Shown: one piece after another, positions 36,501-48,871 of the stretch
Layout of the letters: each line of letters starts with the position of its first letter
Numbering within the stretch: position 1 is the stretch's first letter
DNA from: Apis mellifera
Lineage: Eukaryota; Arthropoda; Insecta; Hymenoptera; Apidae
Length of the DNA: 64,000 bases
NCBI RefSeq assembly: GCF_003254395.2
Contig: NC_037639.1
Location: 12,629,037 to 12,693,036, forward strand
Direction: 5' to 3'
Notes under the pieces: model-generated
The model's input: only the letters and a program-made list of their open reading frames with translations
Told to the model about the DNA's origin: nothing
Databases searched by the model: none
Program-made: the position numbers and the translations under genes

Positions 36501-37419
36501 CGAAATATCCCTGGTGGATGGTGCTCGTGAAACGCACGCTCTTTTTCTTTCTCTTCCCGTGACACGCGGGGGATGAAAGGGAGGAGGGCTCGGCTCGAGA
36601 GGCTCGAAGATAAAGCCTCGCGCATGATGATAGAGATTCTCGATCGACGTTGGAATCGACGTTTCGTTCGAGATCGAAACGAAAAAAAAAAATGGATTCT
36701 CTCCAATTTTCCCTCGCACCTGAGCTCGCTAATACGAAATCGATAGCGCGATAGCTCGACTACGACGACGACGTGGGAGAACGCGACACGCAGAGAGGAA
36801 AGAAAGAGGAGAGAGGGAGCGGTTGTCTTCTCTCCCCCCGATTTTTTCTCCTCATTGAGTCGCGCAGGGAACACGTGTCCCCGGGGTCCAGGTCAAGCGA
36901 TACGGGAAGAATCTTCTTCTCCGTCTCTGGGTGTCATAAACCGGCATAAAGGATATAAGAGAGCGATGCTTCTCGGAGATGCTCGAGGCTCAATGATCCC
37001 CGTGAGGCCATTATTATGCTCGTAGTAAGTCGGGGACTGACCAGATGTTAAGCCCGGCCCTCCGACTTGGACCGGTATAGATTTCATTCACAAGACGCTC
37101 GGCCGGCTCCTCGAGTCGGGCCCCATTGTGACTTGGAGTACCTGTAACCTAGAAGATGCTAGGAACGGGGGAGGGGGAGGGGGAGGCTGGTGTACAAGGA
37201 AGGAACGAAGAAAACGTAAAATTTAAATTTCTCGCACGGGAGGGGGGCGAAGGCTCGAAGGCTCTCATCGAGGAACGCGGAACAGTGGAGAAGAGCTCGG
37301 GGGGGGGGAGGGGTACAATGATGAAATGGACGAGGCTGGGACGAGGGGAAGAGAATCGTAGGAGGAACGAATGGAAACGAAGAAATGGAGGAGGAGGGAA
37401 GGGATAACCTTACTTGCCT

Positions 37420-37443
37420 TTCTCTCTCTCTCTCTCTCTCTCT
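37420..37443. repeat. CT microsatellite
   Basis: Twelve CT units flanked on the left by a GGA/GGGA-rich purine region (37150-37405). Confidence 0.9.
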
Positions 37444-40400
37444 GTTTCTCGAGGGTGTCTCTCGAGGGTGTTTTCTTCTCTTTTGGCGCGAAAGCCGAGT
37501 GCCTCTTTCCAGCTTCATTCACAGAGTCGCGGGGATGAATGGAAACCGAACTGGTGGGCGGTAGATGAGAGGTAATGTCATTGGAGAGGTGTTAGGCTCG
37601 GCGGGGTGTTTCGGATCGAATACCAGAAACCTCCGAACAAGGGATGGTAGAAGGGAAGTCAACGATGTTTTTAAAGCCTTTGAGGGCGATTAAACACCCA
37701 TTCGAGGAAATTGGATACGAATGTTATAGAATTTAAAGCTCGCTCGAAATTTTACTTTTATTGTATCGAACGTTGCCAGCAACATCGATATTTCTTCATA
37801 ATTTTAGCATCTATTTATTTTTCTACGCGTAATTAATTTTATTTTCTACGATTTCAATCTTTTTTTCTTTTTTCGTTCATCGAAAATGAAAGTAAGAAGC
37901 GTTTAAATAGCGCTCTCCTGAAGAAAGAGAGAATAGATTTTGAAATAATTAATAAGTCGAGAAAGGAAGGAAGGAAGGTCGATTTTTCGATCGAGGAAAA
38001 GTGAACAACGCGAAGAGGAAATGAAGCGAGGAAATCGACTCGAAGGGACACGAGTCTCCTTACTCCTTTTAGCCTCGTCCTTCGAAGAGGCCTTCGATCG
38101 TTTTGAAGAACGTTCAGGTGACGCATCGTTCGAAGGACAAGATTTCCAAGGTTCAGAGATTAACCTACATATTCCGTTTTCTCCCTTTTGTGTCCATTTC
38201 CTTTCTCTCTCTCTTTTTCCCTCGACACGCGTGAAAGAGATAACTATAAATCGACCACGCGTGTGTTATTTTGTTCGACGTGCACGTTTCTTTAACTCCG
38301 TGAATGGCGATACTTTTTCGCCACGACGAAAAAAGAGATGCGAAATTTATTTTCGAGAAATGGCACAATAGGAATGAATTTATTTATTTTTTTCTTATTA
38401 CATGGAAGAGGAAGGGAAGAGTGCTCCTAAAATTTTTCATTTTCCCAAATTTTCTAATAAAATAAAACCTCTCCTCGCTTTCAAACAACTCTGTTTTAAG
38501 ATAAAGTTTACCAATTTGCGGTGCGACGTTCGAAATGGCGTCGAACCGTCATTCGAACACTAGTCGATTGACAACATTGTACATAAACCATAATCATTCA
38601 CGTTGTTGACCATACTCATTGGGCGTGCACGGTGTTCAATGAATTAAACGGAAACGATCGAGCCACTGGATGAGCGTTAAGTTTACTCTTGTACTTTATA
38701 GATCAATGGATCCTAATTGAGATATCTGGATGGCGCGGCATAACCGATTCCCTAATACCGAGCGCATAGTTTCCGCACAGTAATTTCGTTTCGACCGTCT
38801 CGTTCCGCCGATCATCCAGAGAGATCGAGAAATTGAAGCGAATTTGCGATATCCGAATAGCCGCCCTCCTGCCATTTCGAAGGTGAAACGCGTTTGATTA
38901 AGAGAAACGGAGTAGGGAGACGATGGAGAGAGAGAGAAAGAGAGTGATCGGTCGTTAAACGAACGTTTGCGGTAAACGGTTTACGACGATCTAATTTTAT
39001 AAGCGATATGAGCGAGGAGGGGATCGTAAAACGCAGCGGCGGCTTTCGCAGTCGTAAATTTTGATTTGTCAGAGTTTCTTAAGCCCTGTTTGCAACACCT
39101 TGCTCCTTCTGCATTCTTAAGGCAAAAAAGGAAAATGGCCCGGTGGTTGCTCGTAATTTTCCAACGAGGTGTCCCTAAATGTCCCTACCACCGGTTCAAC
39201 TTTTTCTTAGAAGTTGCATCTCGTTCGAATGGATTCGAATAGGATCCTAAGTTAGAGAATTCAAGAATAATACCAGAGTATTCCAGAATATTGTATTCTT
39301 CTAAATGAATTATGTCGCGGCGTTAGAAATTAAGAAGTTAAGAAATGATATCGCAATGGCAAGTTGAAAAATCCTTATGAGTTATTCTAAAAATTTGAAA
39401 ATATTTATAATTTCGCGAGCGCCGTTGAATCGCGTTGACGTTGACCGTCGTGTTTCTCAACTTTTATTCATTTTTCGTCGCAAAGAAAAATGTGTTTCGT
39501 CCGGAATGTGTACCGTTATAAATTTTTATTTATTCAAGTTCCATGCACCACAGTCGGACATTGCGTTCTTACGTTCAGTCGCGACGATAAAAGTCTGCAA
39601 TGGCCGTCGAAGAAAAAGCCTCTCGCATACCTTTCATCATAATTTTTATTTCGCAAAAGTTGCGAGATAATTTCTCGTAAAAAAAAAAAACGAAAGAGAA
39701 AAAATAAAAAACTCGCTATTCACGGTTTCGAAAGCTGACGTAACATTTATAAAATATATAATATTTAATATTATTAATATTCTTACAAGGGAAATAAAAA
39801 AATTTCGTCAATGACATCGTCGATTAAATTATTAAACGAGGATGAGATTCGTTTAAGCGAGGATGGAACTGATTTCACTTTGACATACCTACGAGTAGCA
39901 AAATAATCTCTCCCGTCTCTCTCTCTCTCTCTCCCTCCGCATCCTCGTCCTTTTCAGGGACGAACCGCAACCCCAGCTTCCTCTCCAGGCGACGTTTATT
40001 AAATTAGAAACGAAGGGAGCGCGCTTCTAGATGCAACTAGCGCGAGGGTACAGCTGGACTGCAAGCATCTGGAATACGTGGCGAGGAATCTTTGCCCGCC
40101 GTTTTTTGATCAAAAACAGTGGCGCTGGAATTCATCCTTCTGTCTTCCTTCAGTCCACCTACCCGCCTTTTTATCGATCGAGAACTCGAAATCAATGTTT
40201 GAACGCGTCTAAAAATACTTCTAGATACGAAAACATGGAGAAAGAAGAAGTAGAATGTAGAGACGAAGGAAATAATTTTCCAATGCGACTATATATATAT
40301 ATATTTATCGTTGGAATATTCGTATAATATCGTTCGATTCGACGGCTCCAGCCGCGTAGCTGTTCGATTAATATCGCATCATCGTAGATTCATCGGTCTG

Positions 40401-41865
40401 AGAACCCGCAGATTCATCGGATGGCGCATATTCATCCCCGAAAACTAATAATTTCACGATCGTTATACGGCTAGGTGTAGCGACGGGTGGCCCGACGGGA
40501 TCGACGATTAATCTTCCCGCTCGAGTTTGTTGCCTTAATAAACGCGTGATGTGACAGTTTCGAGCACGGATCCATTGTGGCGATCTTCCTTCCATCGGTG
40601 GAGCACCTCGTTACACCTCGAGCACGCTGTGTACACCGCATTTCGTCGAATCACGTGATCGGCCGCCATCCCCGCGCAATTTACATCGCAACGATGCACT
40701 TCAAAACGAAACGTTTCCATCCCTCCACAGTTGGCCATTAACGTTGAGAAAAAGTAAAAATTTCGAATAAACTTACTTTAAATGAAAGTTAAAACGAACT
40801 TGAATAACGTTCATTTATTACTCGTTGCAATCAGCTTTTCGTACAACAACCTCGTCTTGTTTGACGCTGCGATTATTATTTTCGATCGTTATTAAACGAT
40901 AAGTTATCGAAACGGTGTAACTTATCCAAGTAATTAACTTCGATTATTAAATTTTGCCCATCACTTGCTCCTATGATTATCCTCGCGTTCGATTTTCAAT
41001 TCCCGTGAATCAACGCTATCGGTGAGAAATTATCCGATCGATTCGACGTTACGTTCCATTCCAATGGAAGATAATGGATATTTGTTACCATTTCTTGTCT
41101 ACGATCAAACAAGAGTTTCGAAGATTTATAGAAATTTTCTTGACTTTGAACTTGTTAAAATCTTTGAATAATATTTCGTTTTCGATAAATTACAGTAAAC
41201 TAATTTCAATTCGAAATATTAAATTTCACTCATCACTTTCCAAATCCTATGTCGAAACCATCGTCTCGTTCGATTTCCAATCAGCGTGACACCGCAAACG
41301 GTTCACACGATATCGGTTCGAAATCGACTCGACGTTCCGTTTCGTATAATGGATATTTGTTCTCTGCGAGCAAGAGTTTCGAGACTCTTGTATATGGAAA
41401 TTTCCTTACGGAGGAGGATACACGCACGCGTATACATCCTCGAAAGGTCTCCGCGTTCAAGTCATCCTTCACTGTCACTCGCGTTTCCATTCCCGGGTAA
41501 ACAGAGAGGATGAGGAAGGAACACGCGTAATTTGGCCGCGTATGCCGCGATTGAAGGCGATCGCTCGGCCGCGAAATCGGCGAAATGTATATAATATCGG
41601 GTGGCAAAAGCGAATTGTGTCCCCGTTTGACGCGCGATATATCATAATTTTGTAACCGGTCTGAGAAAAAAACCGGTCGAGGGGGACCTAGTTTGGGGAG
41701 GAGGGGGGAGGGGGCCCAAGATTGAATATGTTTCGTGTATTCATAACCCGACAATGGCCACTTGAACCTGCCTTGTTAGATGGGAGCGGTGAAGCGAGAA
41801 ACTGGGTGGAGTCTATAGGCCGGCTATAGGTCGTTTCAAGATCCGTTGAACGTTATTGATGATCA

Positions 41866-41884
41866 TATATATATATATATATAT
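41866..41884. repeat. TA microsatellite
   Basis: A TA run of about nine units. Confidence 0.85.
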
Positions 41885-42396
41885 TCGCGTATGTGTATGT
41901 ACTTTGGTTTCTCGATCAATGATCGAGAATAGCTCGACATCGTGTCACTGTAACATCGTGCACGATGTATGCATTCGCTCGATTCACGAGATCGATGTGT
42001 AATTTTATTGAATTCATTGATATCGATCGAGGATCACGTTTAAAGGATGCGATTTCTCGGTTTAACGAAAGCGAAAGGCGATCGGTGATCCCTTTGGATT
42101 CCGATCGATTCGAGTGGAATCGCATATCTAGATCTTTGTTACGATTGTGATAAATACACGAGGCACAAATGTGTCATGGTATATAAAATAATATTGGAAC
42201 GATTGGACGATTATTTATCACGGTCGACGATTCTCATCTCGTTTGACGTAATTTCTTCTTTACGCGCGAGGAACGCGAAGAATGCAATTATTTGTCGCCG
42301 GTAATCGCTCGTGAATTTTCGGAAGATACGACTCGGAAAGGGTGGATCGATCGAATTTGTTCCGCCATTGGCACAACTACGCAGTCAGAGACCAAT

Positions 42397-42423
42397 ATAC
42401 ATATATATATATATATATATATA
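42397..42423. repeat. TA microsatellite
   Basis: A TA run of about thirteen units. Confidence 0.88.
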
Positions 42424-44154
42424 GCGAAATTTAATTCTTAATTAAAGCACAGAGAGGACGATTCGTTACGCGCTATCGAGCCACCCTAACGCACCTGCAA
42501 CGCCTATGCCATTCTTCGACACGTGGAATCCGTAGAACGTTGAAACGAATAGCGAGCGAAAACAAATACGCGTCACCCTGGACCAATCCTCGTGCCAGCC
42601 AATATGTGTCCTCCACCCTAAATTGTCGAGTTGAAAAAGATGAGGCGACGCGAGTTCGATGCGCCACTCTTCAATCGTGCAATGGCGCAGCGAGTTGTAA
42701 GAAATTATTTCCTCCGCAAATTTTTCCAAATTAAATTTATTCGAATCCTTTTCGAATAATTCTGATCCTTATAAATCGTTCTTCCAACGATTTCAACTCA
42801 ATCGAACGTGGTTCAAAATTTCTTTTAAATCTTAGATGATCGAGGCCACGATTCTTGATCACGATTCATCCTCGTGTTTTTCTTTTTTCTTCCTTTCTTT
42901 TCCTCCTCTGACGTGAACCTCTGACGCAGAAGAGAAATCGAAACTGTTTTTCGAAATAACGAGCCAACTTTGAAACGATTCGTTGGTAGCGGCGCCATTG
43001 GAGCATCGAGATGCGGGGTCGTTTCGGCACCCCCTCTGCGCTCTTCGTTGCACCGTGCACGTGTGCCATCCCGCGATTCGTCATGCTTCTGGTTTCAAAT
43101 GCGTTCCACGATCACGCGTGTTAATACACGTTAATGCCCGTTATATATCCACGCGGTGTTTACATTGTGCACCAGTTACAAAAGATATCGAGATCGTTAG
43201 CCATCATATTTCTACGCATATCGAAAACGAGAGAAAGAAAGAAAGATGGGCTTGTGGAACCAAAAAAAGAAGAAAAAAAAAAAAAAGAAAGAGAAAAATC
43301 AACAGCCTACGAGAAACCTATCCATGTTTGCAGTTTCGAAAAAAAAAAAACGTGTTTACGATGAATGTGAGGAAAGAAAAAAATTAATGATCTTTATCGT
43401 TGACCCGACGACCGTCCGGATCGAGAGAAGAGACGGAAATGGAATCGTCATCGATTACACGGTTCACAGTGGACGGCGCTGCGACAAATTTGTATTAATG
43501 ACCAGGCAACTTTCCTTTCCACCAGTTTTTGCATACTCATCCGACGCAATATGCGCCGTGTAACAGTTGGTAGCGGAGTTTCTTTTATTGTCGATTTCGA
43601 TTTCGCTTCGCGCGATCATATGTCGAAAGGAAGGAATGGCGTTTGGTCGAACGTCTGTCGCGAGGCTCGCCTCCTTCAAGGGCGGCTGGTTTGGATTCCC
43701 TCGATTCCACAGCTCGACTACGTCTGTAATTAATCTGACAGGCGGGATTCGTAACGTCACGTTGGCAGGGGCAGCCCAAATTTACATTCTTCTCCGGTAT
43801 TGTAAAGTAAACAACGATGAATCGTTATTTGCCCTCGAATAATTACTTGCCAAAGCCAGGCTATATATATTAATCGCGGAGAATTAAATACTAATCGAGC
43901 GTGTCGATCGAAATGGAATTGGACGACAGAATTGTTTCTTCCGATCTTCTTTTCTCATATTTCTCCGTTTAAATAATCAATTCCCAAGACGAGTCCCCCC
44001 TTCGTCCATCCGAATTTAAAAGCAACCAAACTTGCCGTTTCTGTTTGCTACTCGTTATCTCGAGAGAGAGAAAGAGAGAAAGTTTATAATATTCGATGCA
44101 ATCGCGATCAAATATAAATACGCGATTTTTGCTTCCCGTGGGACGACGTCCAAA

Positions 44155-44186
44155 TACACGCACACGCACGCGTACGCGTACGCGTG
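44155..44186. repeat. Alternating CA/CG/TA tract with Z-DNA potential
   Basis: Thirty-two bases of strict pyrimidine-purine alternation rich in CG and CA, including three overlapping copies of ACGCGT. It is among the most Z-prone sequences in the window. Confidence 0.8.
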
Positions 44187-47068
44187 GGGAGGGAAACGGA
44201 AGAGCGGTGGACGCACGCGTCTTCGGCTTTGATGCACAATCAAGTGTCTCTCGCGTTATTGTTCGCGGTTATTTGCCCTGCGAAGTAGTCAATGAGGAGT
44301 GATTTAGTAAACAAGTAGCATATTGCCGATGGCAGCCCGTTCAACCGTGTGATTTAATGGTTGGAGCGGGATGGTCGGAGCGCGGCTAACCGATCGATTC
44401 GTAACCGAATTCGCTCTTATCGGTGGGAAACGGCGGCCCACTCTCTCGCCCTTGTTTTCCTCATTTAAGTGGTTCGCGATTCGTTAAACTTGGCGGATGG
44501 ATGGACGCCGCGTAACACGTCCATCCATGCGATTTCAGCACGCGTGATTTCGTCCTGGTTCGAGCGATTCATGCGATTAATCAACCGATCGTTGCACCAA
44601 GATCGTTTCTTTGCTTCGCGTATTACGTCGATTGCAATTTAACGAATCGAGCGATCGATTAAGGGCAAGAAACATTCACGCTTCGATCACTATCGTTTGT
44701 ATCTATTGTGGATAACGGATGATGGATAATCGTTAATCGATAATCGTTAATTTTGCCAGATTCCTTTGATTATTTAATTGCAAGAGACGATAAACGTGGC
44801 ATCAGATTGGGCAATTGCACTGTGAAAGAAGGAACTGACGATTGTTAAAAGAATGTCGATCGTTGAAAGCGTTAATGGAAACAGCTTTGGAATCGAAACG
44901 AGAGGAGAGGAGAATAATGTTGAAGAAGTTGGGAGAAGAAGACGCACATTTGGAAGCCCACTTCTTTATCCCGAAGAGGGATAAGTAATGCGAGTAATCT
45001 GACAATTTTACGGAACATTGGTTCTCTACAACGTGGACTTGGCTAAAAGTCGCAGGAAGTTGGGTTAGTTTAACGTCTATTTGCGAGAACGGGTCCAACG
45101 ACTCCACACTCCTATCCCCGTCATCTTTCACCTCGAAAGCTATATTTTTCCTTGCGATACCTTCGCCTCCAGCACGTTCCAAGAACATATGTCGATCCTT
45201 TGTGCGAGATCCAGAAGATTTCCAAAAGTTTTTTCCTCTCTCTCTCTCTCTCTCTTTTTTTCGTTCTCGTACCCTTGACACCCTCTAGCCGCCATTCGAA
45301 CGGGCCATTGGCGCGTGGTCGATCCCGTTAATGACCCACGCCCGTGCCAAACGCTCTTCCCCACCCTCCCTTTGCTCGTCGAGGGGTGGAGAGGCAGTTT
45401 CACGCGTCCAGGTATTTTTTTCTCCAAGTCGAGTCTTTAAAATCTTTCGAATCGATGCACGTTTGATCGTCGAAAGTTTTGGTGATAATCGAAGAATCGG
45501 ACATTTGGAAAACAATTATCTCTCTCAATCCTTTCAATTATCAAGGATAATTATCAGAATAATATTCGTGGAATCACGATAAGATTGTAAGAAGAAAATT
45601 CACGCATCGTTCGATTTCTATAAATACTCTAAAAAAGAAAGAAGACGAAAAGAAAAGAGACGATGATCGAATGATTGATAATAAAAAGCGAGCGAAGAAG
45701 AGGAGAGGAAAAACGATCCACCGCTACCTCATTTCCTTTAATCCAAAAGTTTCAATTCGATCGGCACCCGCCCGTTTCCGATCTCATTTCCGTTCGAATT
45801 ATCGAGATCCGGTTTTACGCTGCAGAAGCTAATTAACTTTCGATCAAACATTACCACCGATTTCTTTGACTGCCGGATCGAAATTAATCCGTCAGCCGTC
45901 CGTCCATCCTTCCGATGGATCCTCTCGAGAGGGGATTAATCGATTGCGATTAAACGCGACAGTTTTCCAGACGTTCGTCCGGGGAATAAAATTGGCAAAC
46001 CCCTCGTCGATGATCGTCCAACAAACGGGCGAATGTCAAGGTACGGTTTCCACGATTGGCTCTGATAAATTGGGCAAGAAGACCGGCAAGTGCGACATCG
46101 CATGAAATTTTGTGGGCCACGTGTGACAGGGCTTCCTTGGACCACGTTAATTGGACAAATAAACTCGGCTCGCTTTCACCACGGATCTTCCCAAAGGATT
46201 AGAACTTAGGAACGATTCTCGAGGGGGGAGAATTCGTATCGTTGATCTGCTTCTTCGTTTTAGACAAGATCGCTCCTTATTATTGCGATTATTACGTTAC
46301 TTCGAATAAATTTTAAAAATTGGATATATATTGTTATATCTTTTCTTTCCCTCTATTTCTTTCGAATCTCGATCTTCCTTTTCAACGATCTGCTTTTATT
46401 CTCATTTAATTACGTCGAAGGAGGATTTGTTATCGCGAGAAGAGAAGACGGTGGTATAAGGCAAACGGTTTTTTTATATCGTCTGCCTGAGATTTCAGCA
46501 TTTCAAGCTCGCGGATTATTTCGAAATAACGGGATTAAACGGCTGATCGGAATTTAACCGCAATACGCGCGGTTTATTCTCGCGCATAAATCTGCCCATC
46601 GACGTTCAAGCGCAAAATTATGCTCGCGTGTAATTAAACGTGGCTATTGGCTATTACTAGTTCCGTTGAAAATCTTATTATAAGAAGTGAGATCTTCCAA
46701 AAAATTTCGTGAAAAATTTGGATGGATATTTCACGAATATTTTTCTATAGATACTTCGTGTAACGTAGTTTCGGAAAATCTTTGCTTCCCAACGCGGAAT
46801 AATTTACATAGGATTTGCATTCGATTTGGGAATAAATCCAACTAACGCGGGAAATAACGCGTTACCCTGGCGGTTAAGTATGGCGCACGAATTCGATTAC
46901 AACGCGCCACGTTCCTCGAGAGGCGCTGCCAACCGGCTTTACTCCATCCGGCCAAACAGACAATGATCCTCGACGTGGTGAAATAGGGCTACGCCTTCCC
47001 TCGAAAATCGATGCTTCCTCGCGCCGGCTGCGAATTAAACCAATATTTTATCCGAACAAGTCGAAATT

Positions 47069-47396
47069 CATTTACCGATCGTGGACGAGAAAATTCGAAA
47101 CTGAAGATTCTATAAATAATCTCCTCGTCGATGACACTTTTCGAGTCAACTTCGAAAGTGAATCGATGGAAGGAAAGAGGGAGGGAATTCTTTGCGGTCG
47201 AAAGCAAAAAAGACGTATTTCTCTGTGTCATTTACTGATTGTGGACGAGAAAATTCGAAACTGAAGATTCTATAAATAATCTCCTCGTCGATGACACCTT
47301 TTGACACTTCGAAAGTGAATCGATGGAAGGAAGGAGGGAGGGAATTCTTTGCGGTCGAAAGCAAACCGATAGCAAAAAAGACGTGTTTCTCTGTCA
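47069..47396. repeat. 160-bp tandem duplication, two copies
   Basis: Copy 1 is 47069-47228 and copy 2 begins at 47229, both starting CATTTAC and running in the same order through GTGGACGAGAAAATTCG and a GAAGG/GAGGGAGG purine patch. Copy 2 has small deletions near 47300 and a 10-base internal expansion near 47370. The high identity suggests a fairly recent unequal exchange or slippage. The proteins read from it repeat for the same reason and are not evidence of coding. Confidence 0.9.
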
Positions 47397-48825
47397 AGGG
47401 AGGAACGAGAGTTCTTTCTCTCGCGCGAACGAAACGCGGTGAATAACGGAAAAATGGAGCGCGCCATTTCCCGAGAAGAAAGGTGAAAAAAATATGCAAA
47501 TATCAGATGCTACGTACGAGAGGAAGAAAGAGTTTTTTTCTCTCTAACGCGCCCACTACTACTATATTCCAGAGACCAAAATATATTCAGTCTCGTCTTT
47601 CTTTTATTACGTTTCATTTCATTCCTCCTCGCCAAAGCGTCGCGCTCTGCTTTGCCGTGGGAACGAATAGTAGTAGTGGTAGTAGTACTTTTTAATTTAG
47701 CGTAAATATTCTATATTCGAATTTTTATATATCTCTCGCGTATGTGTAATGCATTCGTGGAAGGAAAAAAAAATAGGATACGTTCTTTGAAAAATCCACG
47801 TATAAAGATAGACAGAGAGGGAATGAATGATTTTCGTTTGCAGGAAAGATTTGCAAAAAAAGGTTTGAAAAACGTGTTTTACGATTCTCCTTTCGGGAAA
47901 CGATAATTTCCCCCAAGATCCCTGCGTGGATAGGATTTAAATTAGCTCGATCCTCAAAGATTTTCACTGGTGGTCACGGTAAGAGGATACACGCGCAAAC
48001 ATCCGAGTTAGAAAAAAAAAGAAAAGGAAAGGGAAAGAGAAAGTTTCTTTTGGAACGATAGTTCGAGAGAGGGATGGTTCCATCGTTCGTCTCGCGCGAT
48101 GAAATTGCGGTTCCCTCATCGAGGCGGAGAGATATCAAACTTCTCCCCGTTCCTTGACAATTCTCCCTCCGCCTCTCGTATCCTATCCTCCGTCCCTTCC
48201 GATTCTTCGCCGTAGAAAACAGGCGTCGAAGGAGGAAGGGAACTAATGCCCAGTGATAGCCATCCTCCGACCGCGTGCCAGAGAACGAAATCAATAAAGC
48301 CAAGTTTTACCGTCGCTCTTTCTCTCCCTCTCTTCCTCTCTCCCTCTCCCTCTCTCTCTCTATTCTCATCCTCTTCGTGTCTTTCGTTCCATCTTATTTT
48401 TTTTACCTTTATTTTCCTCGTTGCTTGCTCATAGAGTCGTTAGAGACATTTCTTCCATCCAGTGGAACAGGGTTAATCCTCCGGCGAGATGGTTGGAAGG
48501 ACGAAAAGAAGGGACAGATTTCCAGGAAATGAAAATTAGCTTCGAGTAGATTTGTGGAATTTTTTCTATTTATTCGAAAGCGAGCTTTGGAATCAAAATT
48601 GAAAGCTGAATTTTTTCCCGTTTTCGTTCTATATGTAGGTTTTACGTAGAATGCGAATCGAAACGTACGAAACGTTGATAAATGGAGGGATAAGGGTAGG
48701 TAGAGAAATTGTTGTTATCGCGGTGAAATGCATATAGCGATTGCATGCATGTAACGTGGAAATCGTATTTCACCACGAAAATATCAAATAAAGATTGAAC
48801 TTTGGCCGGTGGTTAAAACGGCTCG

Positions 48826-48871
48826 TTTTTTTTTTTCTTTCTTTCTTCCTTTTTTTTTTTTTTTTTTTTTT
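48826..48871. repeat. T-rich run
   Basis: About 46 bases of T with a few C, ending in a 22-base pure T-run. With its A-rich strand read on the minus strand it could be the tail of a retroposed sequence, but I see no body to match. Confidence 0.8.

Larger units (their letters stand above)
33530..47060. other. Intergenic region right of the mitochondrial fragment
   Basis: No gene is supported. Two overlapping frames of about 155 codons at 33581-34109 are open on the same strand, Arg-rich, and match no family I know. There are TA microsatellites (41866-41884 and 42397-42423), a CT microsatellite (37420-37443) and an alternating CG/CA/TA tract (44155-44186). A mixed-composition stretch at 36900-37160 lacks simple repeats and could be regulatory or an exon. 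Confidence 0.45.

Noticed and set aside
11360..37521. Exact TGAATGAA / TTCATTCA words (for example 11360, 23191, 37083, 37514), the Capicua site known from the fly ind enhancer
   Set aside because: The number is about what chance gives for an octamer in 64 kb of AT-rich DNA, with no clustering near the gene.
47146..47499. Repeated protein segments on the minus strand
   Set aside because: The repetition simply reflects the 160-bp DNA duplication.
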